A DNA stretch of 64,000 nucleotides from NCBI GenBank assembly GCA_020073265.1, contig JAIQFN010000028.1, forward strand, positions 1-64,000. The letters run 5' to 3'. Below the pieces are notes generated by a model, which saw only the letters and a program-made list of their open reading frames with translations, made no database searches and was not told the DNA's origin. Positions 25,057 to 33,737 of this stretch are shown here, piece after piece. Within the stretch, counting starts at the first letter, position 1; every line of letters begins with the position of its first letter. A program made the translations under genes and the position numbers. The DNA comes from Terriglobia bacterium (GTDB lineage Bacteria; Acidobacteriota; Terriglobia; Bryobacterales; Bryobacteraceae).

Positions 25057-26571
25057 ATGCATTCTTTTGACTTAGCCGTGATCGTGATTTACCTGATCGC
25101 GATCACGTGGTTCGGCTCGCGGTTTCGCAGCCGCCAGCGCAATCTCAAGGATTATTTCCTGGGCGGACAAACCACGCCCTGGTGGGCGATTTCGCTTTCG
25201 ATCGTTTCGGCCGAAACCAGCACGCTTACAGTGCTCGGCACCCCGCCGCTGGCGTTTGCCGGAAATTTCCAGTTTCTGCAACTCGTGCTGGGATATCTGC
25301 TGGCGCGCATCGTGATCTCGGTTCTGTTTCTGCCGCAGTATTTCCGCGGCGAGATGTTCACGGCCTACGAGCTGATGCGCCGGCGTTTCGGGGAGCGCAT
25401 TCGAAAACTCACCGCGGGAACGTTCCTGGTGCTGCGCGCGCTGGCCGAAGGCGTCCGCGTTTTTGCAGTGTCGATCGTAATCTCCATCATTCTGGTCCAG
25501 CCGGCCGCCGAACGCCCCGGGTGGAGCTTCCTGCGCGGCGGCCAAGGCGAGGTGGTTTCCATCCTGGTCATCGTCGCTCTGACGCTCTTCTACACTTTCG
25601 AGGGAGGCATGACGGCGGTGATCTGGACCGACGTGGCGCAGATGTTCCTGTACGTGGCCGGAGCGGTGCTCAGTTTTTTCGTCATCCTGCGGCAGATCCC
25701 GGGAGGCTGGAGTCACGTGCTGGACGTCGCGGGCGCGGCGCACAAGTTCCAAATGTTCGACTTCCGTTTTTCGTGGAGCGCGGAGTTTTTCGCACGCAAC
25801 TACAGCTTCTGGGCGGGACTCATCGGCGGCTGTTTCCTCACCACCGCCAGCCACGGAACCGAGCAACTGCTGGTCCAGCGGCTGCTGGCCGCCCGGAACG
25901 AAGCCCAGAGCCGAGCCGCGCTGCTCTCCAGTTGGCTGGTGATCTTTTTCCAGTTCGCTTTGTTTTTGTGGATCGGGACGCTGCTGTTTGTGCATTATTC
26001 CTCCACCCGCCAGCCGGCCCCGCAACCGCCCGAATCTATTTATCCCAGTTTTGTCTGGCAAAATCTGCCACCGGGTCTGGCCGGGCTGGTGATGGCAGCC
26101 ATCCTGGCGGCGGGCATGTCCAACCTGAGCGCGGCGCTCAACGCGCTGGCTTCCACCACCGTGATGGACTTCTACAAGCCGCTGGCGCTGCGCCGGGATC
26201 CGGCCAAGTCCGAGCATTATTTCCTGGGAATCGCGCGCTGGGCGACCATCGCCTGGGCCGTGATCCTGGTTTTGGTCGGAATGGTGGCGCGCAACTGGGG
26301 GTCGGTACTGGAGGCCGGCTTGACCATCGCGTCGATTCTTTACGGATCGCTGCTGGGCGTCTTCCTGCTGGGGCTGCTGACCACGCGGGTGCAAGAGAAA
26401 GCCGCCATGACGGCCATGCTGGCTGGATTGATCGTCATGCTGGGCGTGAAACAATGGACGCATATCGCCTTCACCTGGTACGTGTTGATCGGCACCACCG
26501 TCACATTCGCGACCGGCTACGCGGTTTCGCTCGCGTTGGGAGAATCCATCCATGACCGAAAAGCCGGCTGA
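25057..26571 (+). CDS. sodium:solute symporter (SSS family)
   Basis: 504 residues with about 13 membrane segments. N-terminal DLAVIVIYLIAITWFGSRF, then the family stretch NLKDYFLGGQTTPWWAISLS followed by VSAETSTLTVLGTPPLAF. FYTFEGGMTAVIWTDVAQ (around 183-200) and AGMSNLSAALNALASTTVMDFYKPL (around 350-375) are SSS landmarks covering Na-binding helices. It takes up an organic solute with Na+. The substrate cannot be read. An amino-acid permease gene overlaps its 3' end by 20 bp, so both are translated together, and the polyamine genes lie just upstream. Confidence 0.88.
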   Translation: MHSFDLAVIVIYLIAITWFGSRFRSRQRNLKDYFLGGQTTPWWAISLSIVSAETSTLTVLGTPPLAFAGNFQFLQLVLGYLLARIVISVLFLPQYFRGEMFTAYELMRRRFGERIRKLTAGTFLVLRALAEGVRVFAVSIVISIILVQPAAERPGWSFLRGGQGEVVSILVIVALTLFYTFEGGMTAVIWTDVAQMFLYVAGAVLSFFVILRQIPGGWSHVLDVAGAAHKFQMFDFRFSWSAEFFARNYSFWAGLIGGCFLTTASHGTEQLLVQRLLAARNEAQSRAALLSSWLVIFFQFALFLWIGTLLFVHYSSTRQPAPQPPESIYPSFVWQNLPPGLAGLVMAAILAAGMSNLSAALNALASTTVMDFYKPLALRRDPAKSEHYFLGIARWATIAWAVILVLVGMVARNWGSVLEAGLTIASILYGSLLGVFLLGLLTTRVQEKAAMTAMLAGLIVMLGVKQWTHIAFTWYVLIGTTVTFATGYAVSLALGESIHDRKAG

Positions 26572-27937
26572 CCAACGGCTCGATCTCAAGCGCGACCTGG
26601 GGATCTGGAGCGCGGCTGCCATCGTGGTGGGCACGGTGATCGGCAGCGGGATTTTCCTGGTGCCAAATGCGATGGTCAAGAATGTCGGCACGCCGGCCAT
26701 GGTTTTCGCGGTGTGGATCTTTGGCGGCATGCTGTCGCTATTCGGCGCCCTGAGCTACGCAGAGCTCGCGACCGCCATGCCGGAAGCCGGCGGCGAATAC
26801 AATTATCTGCGCGAAGCCTATGGACCGGTGTGGGGGTTCTTGTATGGCTGGACGCAGATGTGGGTCGCCAAGAGCGGGTCGATCGCGACGCTGGCCACGG
26901 GTTTTTTTATCTATCTTGCGAATTTCCGTCCTGAACTTGAGGGCATTTGGGTGGTAGTGCCACTGCCGCTTGGAGAATCCGGCCATCCGCTCGAAATCCG
27001 CTACGGGCAATTGCTGGCGATGGCCGTGATCGCGGTGCTGGGCTTGATCAACTACTTCGGTGTTCGCGTGGGCGGCGATGTCCAGGTAACGGTGACATTG
27101 CTGAAGGTCGCGCTGATCGGCGGCATCATCGTGATCGGTCTTGCGACCGCCCATGGAACCACGGCGAACTATCACACCTCGGCTGCGGCGGCGGGCGGCA
27201 TCGCGGGATTCTTCGCGGCGCTGGTAGCGGCCCTGTGGGCGTACGACGGGTGGAACAACGTCGTCATGGTGGCGTCGGAAGTCCGCCAGCCGCAGCGCAA
27301 TCTTCCGCTGGCGCTGATCATCGGAACTCTGGCCGTGGTGGCCGTCTATCTGTTGACCAATCTGGCTTATTTCCGCGTGCTTCCGGCCGATGCCGTGGCT
27401 TCGACGGACCGCGTGGCCGGCGAAATGATGCGCCGGGTGCTGGGAGACCGTGGAGCAGGCGCGGTGAGCATCGCGGCAATGATTTCGATCTTTGCGGCGC
27501 TGAATGGGTCCATCCTTTCCGGCGCCCGGGTGCCTTTCGCCATGGCTCGAGACGGCCTGTTTTTCCGGCGCGTCGGATTCGTACACCCGGAACATCGGAC
27601 GCCCAGCGTGTCGATTCTGGTCTTGAGCGGCTGGGCCGCGATCCTGGTGCTCAGCGGCCGCTACGATCAACTGTACACCTACGTGATCTTCGCCAGCGCG
27701 ATCCTGTATGGGATGGCGACTGCGGCGGTCATCGTGTTGCGATTCAAGCGCCCGGACCTGCCCCGGCCTTACCGGACGCTGGGCTACCCCTGGGTACCGG
27801 TCATTTTTGTGCTCGGGATCGGGTGTCTGGTGGTATCGACCTTGTTGAAGTCGCCGCGGGAGTCGCTGCTGGGGCTGGGGTTGATATCGCTGGGCCTGCC
27901 CTTCTATTTCTATTGGAAACGAAGCCAGTCGGGCTGA
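26552..27937 (+). CDS. APC-family amino acid permease
   Basis: 461 residues with 12 membrane segments. The first helix carries the substrate-binding motif VGTVIGSGIFLVPNAM (residues 26-41, GSGIF as in LAT-type transporters). LSYAELATAMPEAGGEYNYLREAYGP follows, then WAYDGWNNVVMVASEVRQPQRNLP. This arrangement is that of the LAT/amino-acid exchanger branch of the APC superfamily. The gene starts inside the end of the sodium symporter gene. Substrate unknown; amino acids or polyamines are plausible from the neighbouring aguBA genes. Confidence 0.9.
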   Translation: MTEKPADQRLDLKRDLGIWSAAAIVVGTVIGSGIFLVPNAMVKNVGTPAMVFAVWIFGGMLSLFGALSYAELATAMPEAGGEYNYLREAYGPVWGFLYGWTQMWVAKSGSIATLATGFFIYLANFRPELEGIWVVVPLPLGESGHPLEIRYGQLLAMAVIAVLGLINYFGVRVGGDVQVTVTLLKVALIGGIIVIGLATAHGTTANYHTSAAAAGGIAGFFAALVAALWAYDGWNNVVMVASEVRQPQRNLPLALIIGTLAVVAVYLLTNLAYFRVLPADAVASTDRVAGEMMRRVLGDRGAGAVSIAAMISIFAALNGSILSGARVPFAMARDGLFFRRVGFVHPEHRTPSVSILVLSGWAAILVLSGRYDQLYTYVIFASAILYGMATAAVIVLRFKRPDLPRPYRTLGYPWVPVIFVLGIGCLVVSTLLKSPRESLLGLGLISLGLPFYFYWKRSQSG

Positions 27938-27994
27938 GCAAAGGTCCGGGGCGAGGGTCTGATTCCGGCTCCAGAACAGTCTCCGAAATTACTC

Positions 27995-28098
27995 TTGTTC
28001 GGTTTCCCGAACAAAAAGCTTGAAAAGCATATAAGAAATGCAGTACAAATACTAATACAAGGCCTTTAGATTCTATTGGTCTGTTCGCTTTCCCGAAC
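27995..28098. promoter_or_regulatory. two GTTCG-N-CGAAC inverted repeats before the AT-hook gene
   Basis: Repeat 1 at 27995-28014 has arms TTGTTCGG/CCGAACAA around TTTC. Repeat 2 at 28083-28098, GTTCGCTTTCCCGAAC, matches the core of repeat 1 at 15 of 16 bases. The starts of the two cores are 86 bp apart. No T-run follows either, so they are more like operators than terminators. They lie in the 202-bp AT-rich gap between the permease and the AT-hook gene and could bind a dimeric regulator. The remaining gap holds no gene. Confidence 0.5.
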
Positions 28099-28139
28099 GG
28101 GAAGCCATATTTTGAGATTTTTTTTTGGAGATCGACTAG

Positions 28140-28355
28140 ATGGACATCAACAAGATGTTGGCCGAACTTCGGCTAGAGCGTGAGCATATTGAAGAAGCAA
28201 TCATGACCCTCGAACGGCTGGCGAGGGGACGCGGCCGGCGCCGGGGACGTCCACCGGCCTGGATGTCCCAGATCAAGAGGCGCGGACGGCCACCCGGAAG
28301 CAAGAACCGGCCCAAGAACGAAGCCAAAGGCGCTGCCAAGTCGGTAGCCGCCTAA
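28140..28355 (+). CDS. small AT-hook-like DNA-binding protein
   Basis: 71 residues. An N-terminal amphipathic helix (MDINKMLAELRLEREHIEEAIMTLERLA, given here in two parts: MDINKMLAELRLEREH and IEEAIMTLERLA) can form a coiled coil. Two basic AT-hook-like segments follow: GRRRGRPPAW (about 33-42) and KRRGRPPGSKNRPK (about 46-59), each with the core R-GRP that binds the minor groove of AT-rich DNA. The tail is Lys/Ala-rich. GGAG nine bases before the ATG is a good ribosome site. It probably acts as a dimeric nucleoid-type protein. Similar small proteins recur in acidobacterial genomes. Function not established. Confidence 0.75.
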   Translation: MDINKMLAELRLEREHIEEAIMTLERLARGRGRRRGRPPAWMSQIKRRGRPPGSKNRPKNEAKGAAKSVAA

Positions 28356-28449
28356 AGCCCGGGGGCGGTCTTACTCCAGCCCGATACTCTTATCGGACCT
28401 GGGAAACGGGCACTCTTGCCTGTTAGAGCGTAACAACTCGGACTGCCTC

Positions 28450-30780
28450 TTACCTATAAATCAAGTACTTCTCTCGCCGTTGGACGAAGACGGCGAGGGA
28501 TTCCTCCATCTTCTGTACCGTAGTCCGTGGATCGGCTCCGCTTTTAGCGGCGGCGATGACCTCGTGATTGCCGATCAGGAAGCGGTTGGCATCCCACGGA
28601 ATCCTCGCAGGATACAGCTTCTCGAGGGCGTAGCCCACTTCCAGGCCCAGGCGGATGCTGTCGAAGGTGGTGCGGTCGGTAATCACAAAACGAACCCCCT
28701 CAATGGGGCGCCCGGCGAAGTTGGAAGAGGACGGCGTAAAGCGGGTGGGGTAGACGCGCACGCCGGGAATATAGCGGCTGTTGAGAAAAGCGGCCAATGG
28801 GCGGCCCTGGATCCAATCCGCGCCGATCTGCTCGAAGGGAGCGTCGGTGCCGCGGCCGACCGAGTAGTTCGTAGAGGCTTCCAGCATGGCGAGTCCGGGA
28901 TACAGCAGCGCGGCGTTGAGGCTGCGCATGTTGGGCGAAGGGTCCACCCAGGCCAGGCCGGTGGAATCGAACCAGTCGCCGCGGTCCCAGCCCTGCATCG
29001 CGACCACGTGCAGATCCAGGCCGAGATGTTGCTCGTCGTTGGCCATGGCGGCCAGCTCGCCCAGCGTCATGCCGTGGCGCACGGGAATTTCGAGGCAGCC
29101 GGTGAAGGATTCCAGATCGCGGTCGAGTAGCGGGCCTTCGACGTGCACGCCGGTGATGGGGTTAGGACGGTCCAGCACGAAGAATGGCACGTTCTTCTTG
29201 GCCGCCTCCTGCATGCTGTAGAGCATGGTGCAGGAGTAGGTGTAGAAGCGCGCTCCTACGTCCTGGATGTCGAACACCAGGGCGTCGATCCCGTTCAGCA
29301 TGGCGGGCGCGATGCGGCGCGAGGAGCCTTCATAAAGGCTGAATACGGGCAAGCCGGTGGCGGGATCTTTGGTGTTGGCGACGTTGGGCTGATCCTGATT
29401 TCCGAGCAGGCCGTGTTCGGGCGAAAACAGGGCCGCGATTTTGACGCCCGCAGCCAGCATCAGATCGATATTGCGCTTTCCGTCGCGGCTGAGTCCGGTT
29501 TGATTGGTGATGAGACCGATGCGTTTTCCTTGCAGCGGGGCGAAGTGGCCGGCGGCGAGAACATCCAGGCCGGTGAGGACCTCGGCCTTCGGCTCCACCA
29601 CCCGATGCAGGCCCGGCCCAGTGATGGTTTCGTTGTATCCGGTGAGTTTCACGCCGGGCGCGGCGATGCCGTAGCCGGCCGCGACGATGGTCGCAATACG
29701 GCTGCGCAGCGAGGTGAGCGATTTCCCGCGATGCGGATGGACCACATTGGTAAGGATGATGATGTAAGTGCGGCTGGTGGGATCGATCCAGAGCGAGGTT
29801 CCGGTGAAGCCGGTGTGGCCGTAGGAGCCGATGGGGAACAGCTCGCCGCGATTGCTGGAGTAGGTGGAATCGATGTCCCAGCCCAGGCCGCGCAGGATGG
29901 GCTGGTCGGCGGGCGAGGCGGGCGAGGTGAATTTCTCGACGGTGGCGGCGCTGAACAGCCGGGTTCCGTTCGATTCGCCGCGGTCGAGCATCATTTGCGC
30001 GAATTTCCCGAGATCCGCGGCGGTGGTGAACAGGCCCGCGTGGCCGGCCACACCGCCCATGTAACGCGAGGTGTCGTCATGCACCGCGCCGCGGAGGGGC
30101 TTGCCGGTGGTTGGATCGATTTCGGTGGGGGCGATCCGAGGAATCAGGGCGGCCGGCGGCTGAAACATGCTGTCGCGCATGCCGAGCGGCTGGAAAATGT
30201 TTTCTTGTGCGAAATTCGAGAGCATTTGTCCGCTTAAACGGTGCACAATTTCACCCAGCAAAATAAAATTGATGTCGCTGTAAACGAACCGAAGGCCGGG
30301 CGGGCGCACGGGTTTGTCAATTAAGGCGCGCTGGATGCCGGTCTGATAGCCGCTCCAGGCGGGTTTCAAGTCCAGGTCGGGCCGGAGTCCGGAGAAGTGC
30401 GTCATCAAGTCGCGGATCTCGATGTCGCTTTTGCCGCCCTGGAACTCCGGCAGATAGCGAGTGACCAGGTCGTCGATCCGGATCTTGCCCTGCTCGAACA
30501 GCTTCATGATGGAGGGCGTGGTGGCGATCACCTTGGTGAGCGAGGCGGCGTCGAAGATGGTGTCGACGGTCATGGGCTCGCGCTGGGGGATGAGCGCGCG
30601 GTGGCCGTAGGCTTTCTGGTAGACCACGGCGCCATCGTGCCCGATCAGGAGCACGGCGCCGGGGATGAGGCCGGACTCGACGGCCTGGTTGAGCTGCTGG
30701 TCTACGGCGGCGGCGCCCGGGAACACTGGTTGCGCGCACAGGGAGGCCGCGCAGGCGAGAAGCAGGACCAGGGTCTTCAT
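28450..30780 (-). CDS. fused beta-lactamase-fold amidase/esterase and NamZ-type exo-muramidase
   Basis: 776 residues. Signal peptide about 1-16. Residues about 20-375 are a class C beta-lactamase-like serine hydrolase: catalytic SLTK (in [14 protein letters not shown]), [13 protein letters not shown] (Tyr motif), and [10 protein letters not shown] in place of the KTG box. Residues about 395-776 are a DUF1343/NamZ domain, with [31 protein letters not shown] and [16 protein letters not shown]-like [14 protein letters not shown]. NamZ is an exo-beta-N-acetylmuramidase; in Bacillus the gene lies with AmiE, a beta-lactamase-fold MurNAc-L-Ala amidase, and NagZ. Here both activities are in one exported chain, suggesting periplasmic peptidoglycan turnover. 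Its ATG overlaps the stop of the pterin dehydratase gene (ATGA). Confidence 0.88.
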   Translation of the reverse strand: MKTLVLLLACAASLCAQPVFPGAAAVDQQLNQAVESGLIPGAVLLIGHDGAVVYQKAYGHRALIPQREPMTVDTIFDAASLTKVIATTPSIMKLFEQGKIRIDDLVTRYLPEFQGGKSDIEIRDLMTHFSGLRPDLDLKPAWSGYQTGIQRALIDKPVRPPGLRFVYSDINFILLGEIVHRLSGQMLSNFAQENIFQPLGMRDSMFQPPAALIPRIAPTEIDPTTGKPLRGAVHDDTSRYMGGVAGHAGLFTTAADLGKFAQMMLDRGESNGTRLFSAATVEKFTSPASPADQPILRGLGWDIDSTYSSNRGELFPIGSYGHTGFTGTSLWIDPTSRTYIIILTNVVHPHRGKSLTSLRSRIATIVAAGYGIAAPGVKLTGYNETITGPGLHRVVEPKAEVLTGLDVLAAGHFAPLQGKRIGLITNQTGLSRDGKRNIDLMLAAGVKIAALFSPEHGLLGNQDQPNVANTKDPATGLPVFSLYEGSSRRIAPAMLNGIDALVFDIQDVGARFYTYSCTMLYSMQEAAKKNVPFFVLDRPNPITGVHVEGPLLDRDLESFTGCLEIPVRHGMTLGELAAMANDEQHLGLDLHVVAMQGWDRGDWFDSTGLAWVDPSPNMRSLNAALLYPGLAMLEASTNYSVGRGTDAPFEQIGADWIQGRPLAAFLNSRYIPGVRVYPTRFTPSSSNFAGRPIEGVRFVITDRTTFDSIRLGLEVGYALEKLYPARIPWDANRFLIGNHEVIAAAKSGADPRTTVQKMEESLAVFVQRREKYLIYR

Positions 30781-31067
30781 TGCAGCTTGTTGGCCACCTG
30801 GTCCAGGAGCTTGGCGAGGTCGACGTCTTTGGAGGTGATGCCTTGCGCGTCGTGCGTGGTGAGGTCGACTGTGACGCGGTTATAGACGTTGAACCATTCC
30901 GGATGGTGGCCCATTTTTTCGATGGCCAGCGCGGCGGTGGACATGAAGCCGAAAGCGTGGATGAAGTCGGCGAATTTGTATTCCTTGTGAAGTTTTCCCT
31001 CGGCGACAGTCCATCCAGGCAGTCTGGAGAGCGCGGCCTTGAGCTCGGAGCCGGAGAATTTCCTCAT
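30777..31067 (-). CDS. pterin-4a-carbinolamine dehydratase
   Basis: 96 residues from the ATG at 31067 ([19 protein letters not shown]), the normal size; a longer frame upstream adds 40 non-homologous residues. The family motif [27 protein letters not shown] contains the active-site His pair and the Pro-Glu-Trp-x-N-V-Y signature. The enzyme dehydrates 4a-hydroxytetrahydrobiopterin, regenerating the cofactor of aromatic amino acid hydroxylases, or acts in molybdopterin or other pterin metabolism. No hydroxylase gene is nearby. It is the first gene of a two-gene operon with the peptidoglycan-hydrolase fusion, a pairing with no obvious logic. Confidence 0.92.
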   Translation of the reverse strand: MRKFSGSELKAALSRLPGWTVAEGKLHKEYKFADFIHAFGFMSTAALAIEKMGHHPEWFNVYNRVTVDLTTHDAQGITSKDVDLAKLLDQVANKLQ

Positions 31068-31119
31068 AACCACATTATGCGGCGCGGGGTGGGTGCGGCG
31101 CAGGCGGCGCGCTCCAGCT

Positions 31120-31319
31120 CTAACGCGACCTCTCCGGATTCTCGCCCACAACAACGAGCACATCGATCGCACCGGCGCGATTCGCATTCTTGGGAAGGGA
31201 GCCGTAGAGATCGTCTGGGGCTTTCACGCCGGCGATATCCAGCAGGAGGAAATTTCCGGCGGCGATGTGGACGTAGCCAACAGGAGACAGGCGGCGAGTC
31301 GAAGCGAGGGTTTGCGCAT
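31120..31319 (-). pseudogene. possible frameshifted small secreted-protein remnant
   Basis: From an ATG at 31319 the minus strand reads MRKPSLRLAACLLLATSTSP, a good signal peptide, and stops after 31 codons. A different frame over the same stretch reads VGYVHIAAGNFLLLDIAG and continues [18 protein letters not shown] to a stop near 31120, with plausible protein composition. A single frameshift would join the two. No family is recognised and the open part may be chance, so this is weak. The rest of the 31068-31402 gap holds only the double-hairpin repeat. Confidence 0.25.
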
Positions 31320-31345
31320 GGTGACTATTTTCGTCCTTGTAGACT

Positions 31346-31386
31346 GCCGGCTGAAGCCGGCTGCAGCCAGGATTGGCTGCCCCACT
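31346..31386 (+). repeat. 41-bp double-hairpin repeat, copy 1
   Basis: Two hairpins in tandem: GCCGGCT-GA-AGCCGGC, one T, then GCAGCCA-GGAT-TGGCTGC, then CCCACT. It is identical over 41 bases to copy 2 at 33697 and inverted relative to copy 3 at 56761. It sits just before the RNase R start, REP-like in size and structure. Confidence 0.85.
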
Positions 31387-31402
31387 TCTATAATTGTGGC
31401 TA

Positions 31403-33688
31403 GTGACGGATTCCGCCATTCTTGCTCACATCGGGCGGCTGCCGCATGCGCGGGCTACTTTCAAGCAGCTTGTGCGGGAGTTGGGGACACGCGGGGAGTC
31501 GCGCGCGGAGCTTGAGGCTGCGCTCGACCGCCTGACTGAGCGCGGCGATCTGGTGGAGGTGCGGTCGGGACACTTTGTGGCGACGCGGTTCAGCCGCGAA
31601 TACGCCGCCGGGCGTCTGAACATGCATCGGGACGGGTACGGGTTTCTGATCTCGGACCGGCCGCTCGAGGGCGTGCGCGGCGACGTATACATCCCGCGCG
31701 AATCCGCGCAGACGGCCATGCATGGGGATCGCGTGGTGGTCCACATCGCGCGCATCGAAAGCGACGGGCGGGCGGACGGCGAGATCGTGAAGATTCTGCG
31801 GCGCGCGCACTTGACCGTGGTGGGCGAGTTTCGATTGCGCAAACGCGGCTGCCATGTGATTCCGCACGACGAGCGCATCCATCATTGGATCGAGATTCCC
31901 GAAGGCATGGAGCTGCCGGCCGCCGTCGAGAGCCGCCACCGCGTGGGCGTTGCTCCCATCCAGGTAAGCGGTCCGGAGGATCTCGACGGGATGATCGTGA
32001 ACGTCGAGATCCTGGAGTTCCCCGAGGACGGCGGGCACGCGGTGGGGCGCGTCATCGAGATCCTGGGACGACCGGACGATTTCGGCGTGGATGTCGAAAT
32101 CGTCATCCGGAAATATCACATCCCGCATCAGTTTCCGCCGGATGCGCTGGCGCAGGCGCAAGGTTTTTCCAACATCATCCGTGAGGACGAACTCGCCGGC
32201 CGGCAGGACTACCGCGATCTCGACATCGTCACCATCGATGGCGAAACGGCGCGCGATTTCGACGACGCCGTCTGGGTGGATCGGTTGGCCAACGGCGACT
32301 ACGCGCTGCAGGTTCACATCGCCGACGTGAGCCACTATGTGAGGCCCGGCACGCCGATCGACGAAGAGGCTTTGCTGCGCGGCACCAGCGTGTATTTTCC
32401 CGACCGCGCCGTGCCGATGCTGCCGCTGGAGCTATCCACCGAGATCTGTTCGTTGAAGCCCGGCGTGGACCGGCTGGTGCTCTCGGTGCTGCTCGAAATC
32501 GATCATCGCGGCGATGTTGTGTCGCAGCGGTTCGCGCGCGGCGTGATCCGCAGCGTGGAGCGCATGACGTACACCGACGTCCACGCGCTGCTGGAGGGAG
32601 ATGTCGTGTTGCGGGAGCGCTACGAGCGGCTGATTCCGCGCTTCGAGCTGATGCGCGAGCTGGCGCTGGTTTTGAACCGCAAGCGCGTGCAGCGCGGGGC
32701 CATCGACTTCGACATGCCGGAGCCGCTGATCGAATTCGACCAGTTCGGCGAAATGACCGGCGTGACGCGCAGCCCGCGCAACATAGCGCACCGGCTGATT
32801 GAGGAATTCATGCTGGCGGCGAACGAAGCGGTGGCGTCGCACCTGGAGCAGGCCGGGATCGCGTCGCTGTTCCGCATCCACGAGAAGCCGGATCCCAAGC
32901 GCGTGATGGAATTCGAGGAGATCGCGGCGCATTTCGGCTATTCGCTGGGGATCGGGGCGATTCCGGTGAAGCGCTTTCGCGTGGCGGAGCGCGGGCGGGA
33001 CGGGCGCACGGTGAGGAAGGTGGTGGAGACCGCCGACGACAGCCTGGCGATCTCGCCGCGAAACTACCAGAAGCTGGTGGCTAAGATCGAAGGCAAACCG
33101 GAGGAGCGCATCCTCAGCTACCTGATGCTGCGGTCGCTCAAACAGGCGCGCTACAGCGCGGAGAATCGCGGACACTTCGCGCTCGCGGCTACCAGTTACA
33201 CGCACTTTACTTCGCCTATCCGGCGTTATCCGGATCTGGTGGTGCATCGGATTCTGAGCGCGGCGCTGGATGGAAAGCACGATACGCTGGCACCGGAGCG
33301 GCTGGGGGCCATCGCGGACGATTGTTCGGAGACCGAGCGGCGGGCGGCGGATGCGGAACGCGAACTGGTGGAGTGGAAGAAGGCCAAGTTCATGGAGGAG
33401 CGCGTTGGGGAGCAGTTTCGTGGGCTGATTATCAGTACTACGCGGTTTGGATTTTTCGTGGAGTTGGAGGAGCTTTTTGTCGAGGGTTTGGTGCCGATAG
33501 AAACGCTGCCGGGAGATCGATTTCTTTATCACGAGAATGTGCGGAAGATTATCGGGCAGCGGACGCGGAGGGAGTTTAGGATTGGGGACACGGTTGACGT
33601 CCTGTTGGATAGAGTCGATCCGATTGAACGGAAGCTGCAGTTTTCGCTCATTGAGCCGGAGCGGGCGCGGAAGAAGCGGCGGAAGTAA
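31403..33688 (+). CDS. rnr: ribonuclease R (VacB/RNase II family)
   Basis: 761 residues from the GTG at 31403; a TTG three codons upstream is an alternative. Winged-helix N-terminus (about 1-70), two cold-shock OB domains (about 70-215), the RNB catalytic domain beginning ITIDGETARDFDDAVW-like DIVTIDGETARDFDDAVWV (about 275-293) with the Asp cluster, HFTSPIRRYPDLVVHR (about 600-615), and a C-terminal S1 domain ending in a basic tail RARKKRRK. It degrades structured RNA 3' to 5'. TATAAT at 31389-31394 ends 8 bases before the GTG, so the mRNA may be leaderless. Flanked by identical copies of a 41-bp hairpin repeat. Confidence 0.95.
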   Translation: MTDSAILAHIGRLPHARATFKQLVRELGTRGESRAELEAALDRLTERGDLVEVRSGHFVATRFSREYAAGRLNMHRDGYGFLISDRPLEGVRGDVYIPRESAQTAMHGDRVVVHIARIESDGRADGEIVKILRRAHLTVVGEFRLRKRGCHVIPHDERIHHWIEIPEGMELPAAVESRHRVGVAPIQVSGPEDLDGMIVNVEILEFPEDGGHAVGRVIEILGRPDDFGVDVEIVIRKYHIPHQFPPDALAQAQGFSNIIREDELAGRQDYRDLDIVTIDGETARDFDDAVWVDRLANGDYALQVHIADVSHYVRPGTPIDEEALLRGTSVYFPDRAVPMLPLELSTEICSLKPGVDRLVLSVLLEIDHRGDVVSQRFARGVIRSVERMTYTDVHALLEGDVVLRERYERLIPRFELMRELALVLNRKRVQRGAIDFDMPEPLIEFDQFGEMTGVTRSPRNIAHRLIEEFMLAANEAVASHLEQAGIASLFRIHEKPDPKRVMEFEEIAAHFGYSLGIGAIPVKRFRVAERGRDGRTVRKVVETADDSLAISPRNYQKLVAKIEGKPEERILSYLMLRSLKQARYSAENRGHFALAATSYTHFTSPIRRYPDLVVHRILSAALDGKHDTLAPERLGAIADDCSETERRAADAERELVEWKKAKFMEERVGEQFRGLIISTTRFGFFVELEELFVEGLVPIETLPGDRFLYHENVRKIIGQRTRREFRIGDTVDVLLDRVDPIERKLQFSLIEPERARKKRRK

Positions 33689-33696
33689 ATGACCGG

Positions 33697-33737
33697 GCCG
33701 GCTGAAGCCGGCTGCAGCCAGGATTGGCTGCCCCACT
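33697..33737 (+). repeat. 41-bp double-hairpin repeat, copy 2
   Basis: Identical to copy 1 at 31346. It begins 8 bases after the rnr stop and its last two bases fall in the stop codon of the convergent gene that ends at 33736, so it fills the whole space between two 3' ends, where it could end transcription or protect mRNA 3' ends. Confidence 0.85.

Noticed and set aside
27995-28014. Rho-independent terminator after the APC permease
   Set aside because: Stem is fine but no T-run follows on either strand; an operator role fits better.
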